DNA of 64,000 bases from Cobetia amphilecti (GTDB lineage: Bacteria > Pseudomonadota > Gammaproteobacteria > Pseudomonadales > Halomonadaceae): the NCBI RefSeq assembly GCF_030010415.1, contig NZ_JASCSA010000001.1; one strand, written 5' to 3'. This document shows positions 6,916 through 16,450 of the stretch, one piece after another; the stretch's first letter is position 1; the number at the start of each line of letters is the position of its first letter. The position numbers and the translations under genes were made by a program. A model generated the notes under the pieces. That model searched no databases, had not been told where the DNA came from, and saw only the letters and a list, made by a program, of their open reading frames with translations.

Positions 6916-9402
6916 TCAAGCCGATGGCGGGTAGCGAGCCAGGTGGCCATTGAGGGTCAATTGCCATTCCTTGAGAGTCTGGGCACAGGAGAGATCGAGC
7001 AGCGTGATCTCCAGCGTCGCGGTGTCCACCAGTGATGACAGCAGCGATGCTAGGGAATCGGCGGTGGGCGGCGAGGCAGTGCCATTGGCTGGCGCCTCGA
7101 ACAGTGGTTCATTGCCTTCGGGGTGGCGAGTCGCTTTCTGCGCAGGCGAGATATCCCGACATTGATGGCCCATCACGATGAAGTTGCCCTCATTGACGCG
7201 GAAGACACGCAACGGATAGAAGCAGGCATTCAGATGCGGGCCAAGCTGGGCATCGAGTGGCGCAAGTAGCCTGTCGCCAGCATCGCGTCGCGCGCCTCCC
7301 TTCCGGCTCAGGCGAAGATGGCACAGCGTGATGTGCTGCCCCATGGCGTCCTGACACTCGCGGGCCAGCGCTTCGAGAGCGGCATCCAGCAGCGCACGGG
7401 TGAAGCAGCCACTGTGGCTGTCGCGCCACCGGTTCGGGTCACGTTCTACCTGCTGCGGGCAGAGTCGATGCAGGGTGGGCGCCGGCGGTATCGGTTGCTC
7501 CGTCAGTACTTCCCGCGCCGCCTGCAGCAACTCTGGCGGTAGATGGCCATGACGGTGTTCGATATCGCACAGCGCCTGGGCCTCACTGACCCCGGTGTGT
7601 CGCACCAGCTCGATGACCTGCACGACCAGCGCCAGAGTGCTGGCAGCGAGCGACGTCTCGCCAAGCGACGTTGCAGCAATATCGGTAGAGGCCTGCTCCG
7701 CCTGTGGGATGTCTGTATTAGGAGGAGCAGAGGGAAGCTCAGAAGGAGGTGTTGTAGAGGACTGCGCGGGCTGGGAGGGCTGAGAGAGCGCATCAGCGTT
7801 GCCGTTTGCATGCGGTGCCAACCTGCTACAGGCACCGAGCATGAACTGCTGGCTGGCACGCAGCAGGTCAGCTTCGGCGGGCGCCATCAGGGCGTCTTCC
7901 ATCATGCGTGCACCGATCTCGACATGGCGACGCAGCAAGTGATACTGATCGAAATGGAGTTCATCGCGTGGTCGCAGCAGTGAGTCAGGCAGCGCCAGCT
8001 TGCCGATATCGTGCAGCATGGCCACGCGTTCCAGCGTGGCGATTTCCTGGCGGTCCATCCCGAGCCGTGTCGCGATGGCGCTGACAAGATTGGCGGCCAG
8101 CCAGTCTTCTCCCGAGCGCTCGGGGCAGCGTTCCTCGCGGATCATGCGCATCACCGACCCGAGCCTGTCTTCGCCGCGCTGCTCAAGCTCATGCTCCAGC
8201 TGATTCATGCGCTGGCGCATCTGCAGCTGTCGCTCGCGATACTGGCGCAGGAAGGCGTAGCCAAAGGCCAGGCAGAGTATCAAGGTCACCAGCAGCGTGA
8301 TCAGGAAGTGCCAACGCTCCAGCGCGTGCTTCTTCTTCATCAGTTCTGCGTGCGCCTTGAAGGCGGCTTCACTGATGTCATCGAGATAGACGCCGCTGGC
8401 GATGATCCACTGGAAGGGGGGATACAGGGCGGCGTAGGCGGTCTTGTCGACCTGCTCGGCGCCCGGGCGCTTGGGGAAGCGGTAATCGAAGTAGATACCA
8501 CTGCCGTTCAAGACACCCTCGAGCTCGGTGCGATACGGGAAGCGGCCACTGCTGTCCTGGTACTCGGTCGACAGCAGCTTGCCTTCGGTGTCGGGCAGCA
8601 GAGGATGGATCAAGCGGCGTGCATAGCCCTCACCGCCGGCCGGGTCCAGGATATCGTTGATCCAGACATAGCGGCTTTCCTCGCGCTCGATACTCGCGTG
8701 CAGAGACTGTCTCAGCTCATTGGCGACCAGAAAGGCCACCATCTTCGGGTCGATATGCACCAGCGCCCAGGGGGCAGGCTGCTGTCGACGATCAAGGCGT
8801 ACAGCGCCAGGGCTGTCTTCCTCTTGCCCCAGAGGCACGGCAAACACCAGCCCGGCATCCGTGCCGCGCAGGAATTGTGCCTTGCGCATGCCCGCGTTGA
8901 GGCGCTGATTCAGCTCCTGATTCCACCAGTCAGGGTGGAGCGTGGTGGGGAGCTGCACGATGTCGATCCAGTCCGGGTTGATGCGCAGGTCCGGGAACTG
9001 GCGCAACAGTTCGGTGCTGACGAAGGAGCGGTCACGACCACTCAGATGGCTGATGCCCAGTGACGGTGAGCGCATGGTGGTGATCAGAAGACGTTGCAGA
9101 CGATGCTCGTAATCGCGATGTCGCGAGGCGATCATACCCAGTGTCTGCTCCACCATCAGGCTGGCCTGTTGACGCCGCTCCCTGGCGACCAGCATCTGGG
9201 TCGCCTGGGCCTGTAGAATGTCCTGCTCGCGACTCTGTGATTCCTGAAATACCAGCAGGCCGCCAAGCGAGATACAGGAAAGTGCGGTCAACCCCAGCCA
9301 CAGGCGAAAGGGTTTGCCGAACGGACGCTGTCTGTCCGAGGAGCGAAGATCGGGCGGGCCGGTATCTGGCCCATGTCGAGAGAGATCACTATCCTTGATC
9401 AT
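6916..9402 (-). CDS. Membrane Cache sensor with HD domain and degenerate GGDEF-like C-terminus
   Basis: An 828-residue signalling protein. TM1 lies near residues 33-51, a periplasmic Cache-type sensor at about 55-350 (with YVWINDILDP and FPKRP near its end), TM2 at 364-386, then a coiled linker. An HD domain follows with HDIGKLALPDSLL near 464 and H...G spacing as in HD-GYP proteins, but the HHExxDGxGYP signature is absent; a Ser/Pro/Ala-rich stretch (about 535-590) is found instead. The C-terminal 160 residues resemble a GGDEF fold, but the signature reads NEGNF near 737-741. It is probably a ligand sensor that no longer makes or hydrolyses c-di-GMP. The start at 9402 is the first ATG of a continuous frame. 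Confidence 0.75.
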   Translation of the reverse strand: MIKDSDLSRHGPDTGPPDLRSSDRQRPFGKPFRLWLGLTALSCISLGGLLVFQESQSREQDILQAQATQMLVARERRQQASLMVEQTLGMIASRHRDYEHRLQRLLITTMRSPSLGISHLSGRDRSFVSTELLRQFPDLRINPDWIDIVQLPTTLHPDWWNQELNQRLNAGMRKAQFLRGTDAGLVFAVPLGQEEDSPGAVRLDRRQQPAPWALVHIDPKMVAFLVANELRQSLHASIEREESRYVWINDILDPAGGEGYARRLIHPLLPDTEGKLLSTEYQDSSGRFPYRTELEGVLNGSGIYFDYRFPKRPGAEQVDKTAYAALYPPFQWIIASGVYLDDISEAAFKAHAELMKKKHALERWHFLITLLVTLILCLAFGYAFLRQYRERQLQMRQRMNQLEHELEQRGEDRLGSVMRMIREERCPERSGEDWLAANLVSAIATRLGMDRQEIATLERVAMLHDIGKLALPDSLLRPRDELHFDQYHLLRRHVEIGARMMEDALMAPAEADLLRASQQFMLGACSRLAPHANGNADALSQPSQPAQSSTTPPSELPSAPPNTDIPQAEQASTDIAATSLGETSLAASTLALVVQVIELVRHTGVSEAQALCDIEHRHGHLPPELLQAAREVLTEQPIPPAPTLHRLCPQQVERDPNRWRDSHSGCFTRALLDAALEALARECQDAMGQHITLCHLRLSRKGGARRDAGDRLLAPLDAQLGPHLNACFYPLRVFRVNEGNFIVMGHQCRDISPAQKATRHPEGNEPLFEAPANGTASPPTADSLASLLSSLVDTATLEITLLDLSCAQTLKEWQLTLNGHLARYPPSA

Positions 9403-9866
9403 CGAGTCACGTCATCCATGAGTGATGCGGTGGCGCTGCGAAGGGCGATGATGGCACTGTTTCGAGCATAGCGGCTAGCGCAACACCCATGAGATGTCGT
9501 TTCAGGTATCGACGTCATCTAGCCAACGCTACGGTGTTGCCGTCCAGATGCCAAGTGAGAGTGCCCAACACTCCGTGAAGCCCCAGTTTAGGGCACTTGC
9601 GCGCTTTGCGTATCGCGCGATGTCTTGCGAGCAGGCGTTGAAAGGGGCATGATGAAGCTAGTTTTCTGTATGGCTTTCAAGAAGATATCTGTCATTTGTC
9701 TATGGCTGTCCAGAAGAGGCTCGCTAACATCTTGATTTGAGGCGCGCCGGTCGAGTGTTGAAGGTGTCGTGCATAAGCTGCAAGTCAAATTGTCGCTCAT
9801 CGTCCTGCAGTGAACTCATAGCGTTGTCTTCTTGTTGTCGACAAGATCAAAAGTGGAAAATCGTGC
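9403..9866. other. Gene-free stretch between divergent genes
   Basis: No credible gene. It separates the minus-strand sensor from the plus-strand small gene at 9867 and must hold both promoters. The only clear motif is a 10-base palindrome ttgtcgacaa at 9835-9844, 22 bases before the downstream ATG. A 70-codon open frame on the minus strand (9588-9800) has no ribosome site or recognisable features. Confidence 0.4.
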
Positions 9867-10166
9867 ATGAACCGACATGATGAAAAGATCATTGCCAGTG
9901 CTCGCAAGCAGCGTGCTCTCTTTGATGAGCTCGAAAAGGCGTTGGCGGAAGAGCTGAATGCGCTGGATCGCTCTTCTCAGCCTGCGCCCGCCGCTGAGTT
10001 GAACCACGACGCCGACGAGGCGCGCGCTCAACAGCGTGAAGCGGAGTTCGTGGCGCGACTCGAGAGCCTGATCGCGGAGTTCGATCTCGATCGCGAGGCC
10101 GCCCAGACATGGCTGCGTGAGCTTGAGGACTTCAAGGGAGACGCGGATTCAGAGGAGTCAGCGTAA
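9867..10166 (+). CDS. Small helical protein of unknown function
   Basis: A 99-residue, highly charged protein, predicted by eye to be almost entirely alpha-helical, rich in Glu, Ala, Arg and Asp, without Cys or membrane segments. Residues 1-45 could form a coiled coil (SARKQRALFDELEKALAEELNAL), followed by a Pro-rich linker and a second helical unit (EFVARLESLIAEFDLDREAAQTWLRELEDF). I do not recognise the family. It is supported as a real gene by even composition and by a near-perfect terminator 25 bases after its stop. It stands alone. Confidence 0.6.
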   Translation: MNRHDEKIIASARKQRALFDELEKALAEELNALDRSSQPAPAAELNHDADEARAQQREAEFVARLESLIAEFDLDREAAQTWLRELEDFKGDADSEESA

Positions 10167-10191
10167 GCCCTCGTCTTGCCTGATTTCTCTT

Positions 10192-10233
10192 GCACAACGC
10201 CCAGCACTTCTTACTGAAGGCTGGGCGTTGTGC
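10192..10233 (+). terminator. Rho-independent terminator of the 99-residue protein gene
   Basis: Fourteen-base perfect inverted repeat gcacaacgcccagc / gctgggcgttgtgc with a 14-base loop, followed by gtttct. Confidence 0.8.
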
Positions 10234-10295
10234 GTTTCTCGCTTGGCGCATCTGGATCCAATGGTTATCTAGCCCGATAGATTTTCTGACGTCTT

Positions 10296-10368
10296 GTTAT
10301 TGGCTTACCTGCTTAGCGAATTATTGGCTTGCCGGCTTAGCGAATTATTGGCTTGCCGGCTTAGCGAC
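10296..10368. repeat. 24-base tandem repeat
   Basis: Identical units at 10312-10335 and 10336-10359 (cttagcgaattattggcttg then ccgg), with partial copies before and after. It lies in the gap between the terminator at 10233 and the minus-strand gene ending at 10442. Confidence 0.85.
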
Positions 10369-10441
10369 GAAACTGCTTGCCTGTTTGACGGCAAGCTTCA
10401 TTCGGCAACGCTCCCACCGGCCCTCGATCTCGGGCTTGGGC

Positions 10442-10801
10442 CTAGATCTCCTCCCAGATGGCTTCCTTCAATTCATCTGTCAGGCCTTGCAGGCGTTGCA
10501 GGCGCTTGACGGTATGTTCCTGCACATCACTTACGATCTCCGTCAGGCACTCCTTCGACTCGCGTGGGTCAACGAACCCGGTCGATAGCAGGCACTGGCC
10601 CATTTCCATGCTCTTGGTCTGCCACATGCGAATAAACTCGATTTCCTGCTCATATGCCTTGAGGCTCAGGGTCCACCATACCTGCTGACAACGCATCAAG
10701 GGGGCGAGGGGATGCACGAGGTCGTCGGGTCGATTCATCCAGGGCAGTGGGGTGCTGAACATGGCAGCGAAAGGCTGCATCGGTTGATTGGCGACTGGCA
10801 T
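10442..10801 (-). CDS. Hypothetical protein, possibly phasin-like
   Basis: A 119-residue protein starting at the ATG at 10801, chosen because AGGAG lies six bases upstream; an earlier ATG at 10897 lacks a ribosome site. After a Pro/Met-rich N-terminus (MQPFAAMFSTPLPWMNRP) the rest is helical and Trp/Gln-rich (CQQVWWTLSLKAYEQEIEFIRMW), ending in an acidic amphipathic helix. The Trp/Met-rich helix pattern recalls small polyester-granule proteins, but this is a weak resemblance and no pha gene is nearby. Function unknown. Confidence 0.6.
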   Translation of the reverse strand: MPVANQPMQPFAAMFSTPLPWMNRPDDLVHPLAPLMRCQQVWWTLSLKAYEQEIEFIRMWQTKSMEMGQCLLSTGFVDPRESKECLTEIVSDVQEHTVKRLQRLQGLTDELKEAIWEEI

Positions 10802-11003
10802 TCTGGACTCCTGTCTCATGGTATCTGATAGCTGATGAGTGCAAACCTTGGGGGAAATACCTGCGGGGCGGCTGGTGTTTGGCGTTATTGTGACCAATAG
10901 TGATAGTGGCTGGTGTCTAGTGGCACAGGCTTCGCAACCTGAGCTGAGTTGAGCATAGCTCCCTCTGCTGGAATGCGCGCGAGCATCCTGTGCTGTCCCC
11001 AGT

Positions 11004-11064
11004 CAACTCTGTCTTCAACAACTCTGGCTTCAACAACCCTGTCCTCAGACAACCCTGTGCCCAG
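11004..11064. repeat. Four-unit 15-base tandem repeat upstream of the DUF2970 gene
   Basis: Units at 11004-11018, 11019-11033 and 11034-11048 share caaCnctg-ctncaa, and a fourth, one base longer, runs to 11064. It lies 39 bases before the DUF2970 start, in the otherwise featureless stretch 10802-11102 between divergent genes. Confidence 0.75.
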
Positions 11065-11102
11065 AAGATGAATTGCGTGAGGTCACCGACAAGGAGGCGA
11101 TC

Positions 11103-11276
11103 ATGATCAATGAAGTCAAATCCGTACTGGCAGCATTCTTTGGTGTCCAGAAGGAGGTCAATCGCAAGCGTGATTTCGAGCACGGCCATGCGCTGGATTT
11201 TCTGGTGGTGGGACTGGTGATGGCCGCACTGCTGGTGGGAGGGATGGCGCTGCTGTCCACGGTCGTCGCCGGCTGA
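11103..11276 (+). CDS. DUF2970 small membrane protein
   Basis: A 57-residue protein beginning MINEVKSVLAAFFGVQ, the characteristic opening of the DUF2970 family, followed by a charged segment (NRKRDFEHGHALDF) and a single C-terminal membrane helix (about residues 35-56). The start at 11103 has AAGGAGG five bases upstream; an in-frame ATG at 11073 is less likely. The family is common in gammaproteobacteria and has no assigned function. It is likely monocistronic, ended by the terminator at 11343. Confidence 0.85.
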   Translation: MINEVKSVLAAFFGVQKEVNRKRDFEHGHALDFLVVGLVMAALLVGGMALLSTVVAG

Positions 11277-11340
11277 TGAGGCGCTCAGGTGAGAGACGAA
11301 ACGTCAGACAAGACGCTCCAGATATGAAACATCCGGCATG

Positions 11341-11386
11341 AAAAAAGCCCCCGCCCAGGAGAGTATCCTGGACGGGGGCTTTTGCT
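11341..11386. terminator. Bidirectional terminator between the DUF2970 gene and cysI operon
   Basis: Arms aaagcccccgcccagga and tcctggacgggggcttt around gagta, with A-run before and T-run after, so it can end transcription from both sides. Confidence 0.85.
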
Positions 11387-11463
11387 TGGCACACTCGGCT
11401 GTGATTGCCTTCTATCCAGTGTCTATCCGAAGGCAGAAACAGTGAGTGATCAAGAGCGGGCGA

Positions 11464-12007
11464 TCAACGACGCGCGAACAGCGGCGTCTTCTGGTCGACG
11501 CCGGTCTGGTAGCTGACGCTGAACGAGCTCAGGGCATGCAAGGCATCTTCCACGTATTGATCGTCACGCAGGGCGAAAGCACTGATGCCGCAACGGCTCA
11601 TGTAGTGGAGTTGATCCACCAGCACGTCACCGATGGCGCGAATCTCACCCTGATAGCCGAAGCGCTCGCGCATCAGGCGGGCGATGGTGTAACCGCGGCC
11701 ATCATTGAAGTTCGGGAAGTCGACCGCCAGCAGCGGTGCGTCCGCCAGTGACTTGCCCAGTTCCGGCGTGAGCTCGGTGTCACTGGCAAGCCAGGGCGCC
11801 AGATGATCAGAGCCTTCGCCGGCGGCGACCAGCGCCTGCCATTCTGCCAGCGGCAGCAGGGCGGGTTGCTGGTAGCTCGGCAGATTGCCGTCTTCATCCA
11901 GACGCACGACCTGCCAGGCATCTTCGCTCACCAGCTGATTCTGACGGATGACGCCACCCTGGCGCTGATCGGTCAATTCACGTGCTGATGTCATTTCTGC
12001 AGTCACC

Positions 12008-12015
<8 letters not shown>
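11464..12015 (-). CDS. DUF934 protein associated with assimilatory sulfite reduction
   Basis: A 183-residue DUF934 family protein, encoded next to sulfite reductase in many proteobacteria and thought to assist sulfite reduction. Visible family segments are LLAVDFPNFNDGRGYTIARLMRERFGYQGEIRAIGDVLVDQLHYM and the Cys in MSRCGISAF. The ATG at 12015 overlaps the end of cysI by eight bases and has AGGAG seven bases upstream, implying translational coupling; an ATG at 11994 is an alternative. Its biochemical role (possible electron donor or assembly factor) is not established. Confidence 0.9.
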
Positions 12016-13660
<1,645 letters not shown>

Positions 13661-13745
13661 GTCAGGGGTGTCCTGCGGTCGGGCATCAGATGATCGTCCA
13701 CTGATGCGAATCTTGTTGATGCTGAAGCCACCATACCCTCTATTC

Positions 13746-13766
13746 TTTATTCTTTAAAAGAATAAA
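13746..13766. promoter_or_regulatory. Candidate operator/promoter element upstream of cysI
   Basis: A perfect 21-base palindrome, tttattcttt-a-aaagaataaa, in an A+T-rich block 86 bases upstream of the cysI ATG. LysR-type regulators such as CysB bind A+T-rich sites upstream of sulfur genes, so it may be the regulated site; the assignment is positional. Confidence 0.5.
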
Positions 13767-13828
13767 TCCTCATAGTTTTCGACGATGGCGTTATTAAGAA
13801 GGCGCGTTGAGTTTGCCTACCAGCAGCG

Positions 13829-13869
13829 AAAAAGAAAAGACCAGCCGCCGGAGGGAAAGGCGTCTGGTC
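13829..13869 (-). terminator. Terminator of the GGDEF-EAL gene
   Basis: On the minus strand GACCAGACGCC pairs with GGCGGCTGGTC (one mismatch) across a nine-base loop, followed by TTTTCTTTTT. It lies about 80 bases after the gene ending at 13951. Confidence 0.8.
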
Positions 13870-13950
13870 ATGTTGCCCGGGGTCTCACGACAGGTAAGGG
13901 CCTGCCACGTGCCGGGCTTGCGCACAATGGAGGGCCTCAGTCAGGTGGCA

Positions 13951-16395
13951 TCAGCCCGGGTCATTGTCTGTGCCTGGTGTGCTCCTGACAGCTTTCAGCA
14001 GACTGACACGCGCATCCGCGTTGGCGTGAAAGCGCGTCTCGAAGGCCTGCTGCGGCATCGGGCGACCGAAGAGATAGCCCTGAAAGGCGTGGACGCCCAT
14101 GGCCTGGAAGATTTCGGCTTGCCCCCGCTCCTCGACCCCCTCGACAACGACCTGCATGCCGAGTGATTGGCCCATCGCGACGATGACCCGTGCCAGCTCC
14201 CTGTCCCGGCGACTGGTCTCGACATTCATGACGAAGGAGCGATCGACCTTCAGGATGCCGAAAGGCAGATCATGCAGATAGGAGAGACATGAGAAGCCTG
14301 TCCCGAAATCATCCAGCGAGAGGTTGACGCCCAGTCTGCGTATGGCCTGCAGTTGATAACGCAGGCTGTCTTTGCTGTCGAGCATCAGGTTCTCGGTGAC
14401 CTCGACTACCAGCTGCGAGGGATGAATCGGGTAGCGCTCGAGCAGTGACTCGAGCTGGTGCAGAATACCTTGATCCCTGAACTGGATGACGGAGGCATTG
14501 ACGGACAGATAGCGCTCCTCGATCCCGAGTCGTCGCCATTCGCACAGAATGACGGCAGCCTCTTCCAATACCCAGTTGCCGATCTCGACGATCTGTCCGG
14601 TCTTTTCTGCCGCCGCAATGAACTCATCGGGGGGCACCAGGCCGAGCTCAGGGTGCTCAAGGCGGATCAGTGCCTCCGCGCCGAGCAGTTCCGGAGCCTC
14701 CAGGTCCGGGCTGGCCGCCCGGAAGATGGGCTGTAGATAAAGGCGGAACCAGCCCATGGTCAAGGCTTCGCGGATCATGCGCTCCTTCAGGAACAGCGGC
14801 TCACCGTCTTCCAGCGCGCTATCGCGGACGCAGGTGCGGTATTGATTGCCCCCCTCGTGCTTGATGTCCACCACGGTAAGTTCCAGTAGACGCATCAGGC
14901 GGCTGGGGCTCTCGTCATCTGCCTGTGCCTGCAGGCCCGCCATGCTCAGGCTGAGATGGATGGGTTCGCCAGCCTTGAGCAGCGGATGGGAGAAAGCGAT
15001 TTGAATCCGATGGACAAGTGGGCGCAAGTCATTGATATCACAGGTCATGACGAATTCATCACCCCCAGTACGTCCGATCCAGTCGGGGTCACACTCCTTG
15101 AGCCGTGCGCCAACCTCTTTCAAAAGAAGATCGCCATCCATCGGCCCCAGGTGGTGATTGATGCTGTGGAATCGATCGATATTGACCAGCAGCAAACCAA
15201 AGACAGCGTCACGTGCGATCAACTGCTGGACATGCTGATTGAGCGACAGCCGGTTGGGTAACTGCGTCAAGGGGTCAATCAGCTCATGCTCCAACAGCCG
15301 TTGCTGGGTCCTGGTCAGTTCGGTGATGTCCGTCAGCAGCATCATCGTGCCCCGGGCCTGGCTGCCATTGGCGGCGGGAATGACCACCTGAACCTGACGG
15401 TCTTCCTGGTGTTGGCAGTTCAATGTCATCACCAGATCGTTGCAGGCATTGCCCAGTCGCAAGGCCGTGCTGATGCGATGGATGTGCTTGCCATTCTGAC
15501 TGCTGATGAGAGCATGGAAGGGCATGCCGACAAGATGTTCACGTGCCCAACCGGTCACCTCCAGCATTTGCTCGCTGGCATCCTGCACAGTGCCCTTGTC
15601 GTCGATCACCAGCAGCAACGCGGGGGTATCACGATAGAAGTGTTGATAGCGCTCTTCGTTGTCACGCAGCGCTTCCATCATGTTGAAGATTCGCCCCCCC
15701 AGCTTGTTCAGCTCCACGATGACCTTGTTGATCTCGCGCGAGTGAACGGGTGGAATGCGTTGGAAGGTGGCATGCTGGCCCTCCAGCTGCCGCATGCGCC
15801 TCACGGCCTTGCTCAAGGGGGTCATCACATAGCGCTTCAACTGCCAGGAAAGCATCAGCAGGATCGACAGAATGATGGTCAGGGCGATCCCGAACAGCAC
15901 AGCTCCACCCTGGTAACGGGCGGCAAGCAACGGGGCGTTGGTGCTCTCCAGTTCAAGCCTGCCAACGGCCTGCTTGACCAGCGAGTTCTGATAGACAAGT
16001 GGCTTCGAATGCGTGACCGGATCCAATGCTGTGCCGCTCTTGGCAATCTCCTCGACAAGCTCCCCCTCATGATTGAAGTAGCGCACGGCATGAACACTGG
16101 CGTGGTGACTGAGAGTCTCGAGGTAGGCATGGATTCTCTCATTGTCGAAGTTCCATATGGCGTCCGGCATCGACAGCGCCACGATATCCATCATTTCCTG
16201 ATGGTCATCATGCATGTGCTCGACGGCCTCGCTGGCATACAGGTAATAACTCACGGCTCCACTGATGGCACAGATGGTGAATACCAGCGGTGCAAGTATC
16301 CGCAGTATTCGCCATCTGAGTGGTGACGCATGCTCGCCATCACTCTCGGGCGCCCTACCGGGGGCCTTGGCGAGTTTCTGACCATCATTGATCAC
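13951..16395 (-). CDS. Membrane-bound PAS-GGDEF-EAL c-di-GMP signalling protein
   Basis: An 814-residue protein: TM1 at about 29-53, a periplasmic domain of some 110 residues, TM2 at 163-186, HAMP-like linker, PAS (247-364), GGDEF (370-520) and EAL (540-790). Both catalytic signatures look intact: RTGGDEFV near 444 and EALIR, ENLMLD, DDFGTGFSCLSYL and KVDRSF in the EAL domain. It can therefore potentially both make and degrade c-di-GMP. The start is a GTG at 16395 with GGGAG six bases upstream; an earlier ATG at 16548 would overlap the upstream gene. It lies 55 bases after a periplasmic binding protein gene, so the periplasmic domain may receive the ligand state of that protein. Confidence 0.88.
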   Translation of the reverse strand: MINDGQKLAKAPGRAPESDGEHASPLRWRILRILAPLVFTICAISGAVSYYLYASEAVEHMHDDHQEMMDIVALSMPDAIWNFDNERIHAYLETLSHHASVHAVRYFNHEGELVEEIAKSGTALDPVTHSKPLVYQNSLVKQAVGRLELESTNAPLLAARYQGGAVLFGIALTIILSILLMLSWQLKRYVMTPLSKAVRRMRQLEGQHATFQRIPPVHSREINKVIVELNKLGGRIFNMMEALRDNEERYQHFYRDTPALLLVIDDKGTVQDASEQMLEVTGWAREHLVGMPFHALISSQNGKHIHRISTALRLGNACNDLVMTLNCQHQEDRQVQVVIPAANGSQARGTMMLLTDITELTRTQQRLLEHELIDPLTQLPNRLSLNQHVQQLIARDAVFGLLLVNIDRFHSINHHLGPMDGDLLLKEVGARLKECDPDWIGRTGGDEFVMTCDINDLRPLVHRIQIAFSHPLLKAGEPIHLSLSMAGLQAQADDESPSRLMRLLELTVVDIKHEGGNQYRTCVRDSALEDGEPLFLKERMIREALTMGWFRLYLQPIFRAASPDLEAPELLGAEALIRLEHPELGLVPPDEFIAAAEKTGQIVEIGNWVLEEAAVILCEWRRLGIEERYLSVNASVIQFRDQGILHQLESLLERYPIHPSQLVVEVTENLMLDSKDSLRYQLQAIRRLGVNLSLDDFGTGFSCLSYLHDLPFGILKVDRSFVMNVETSRRDRELARVIVAMGQSLGMQVVVEGVEERGQAEIFQAMGVHAFQGYLFGRPMPQQAFETRFHANADARVSLLKAVRSTPGTDNDPG

Positions 16396-16450
16396 GCTGT
16401 TCTCCCTCGGTGGCGATGGACGTTGCCCTGCGAGCTCTCCTTGCGCCTCC

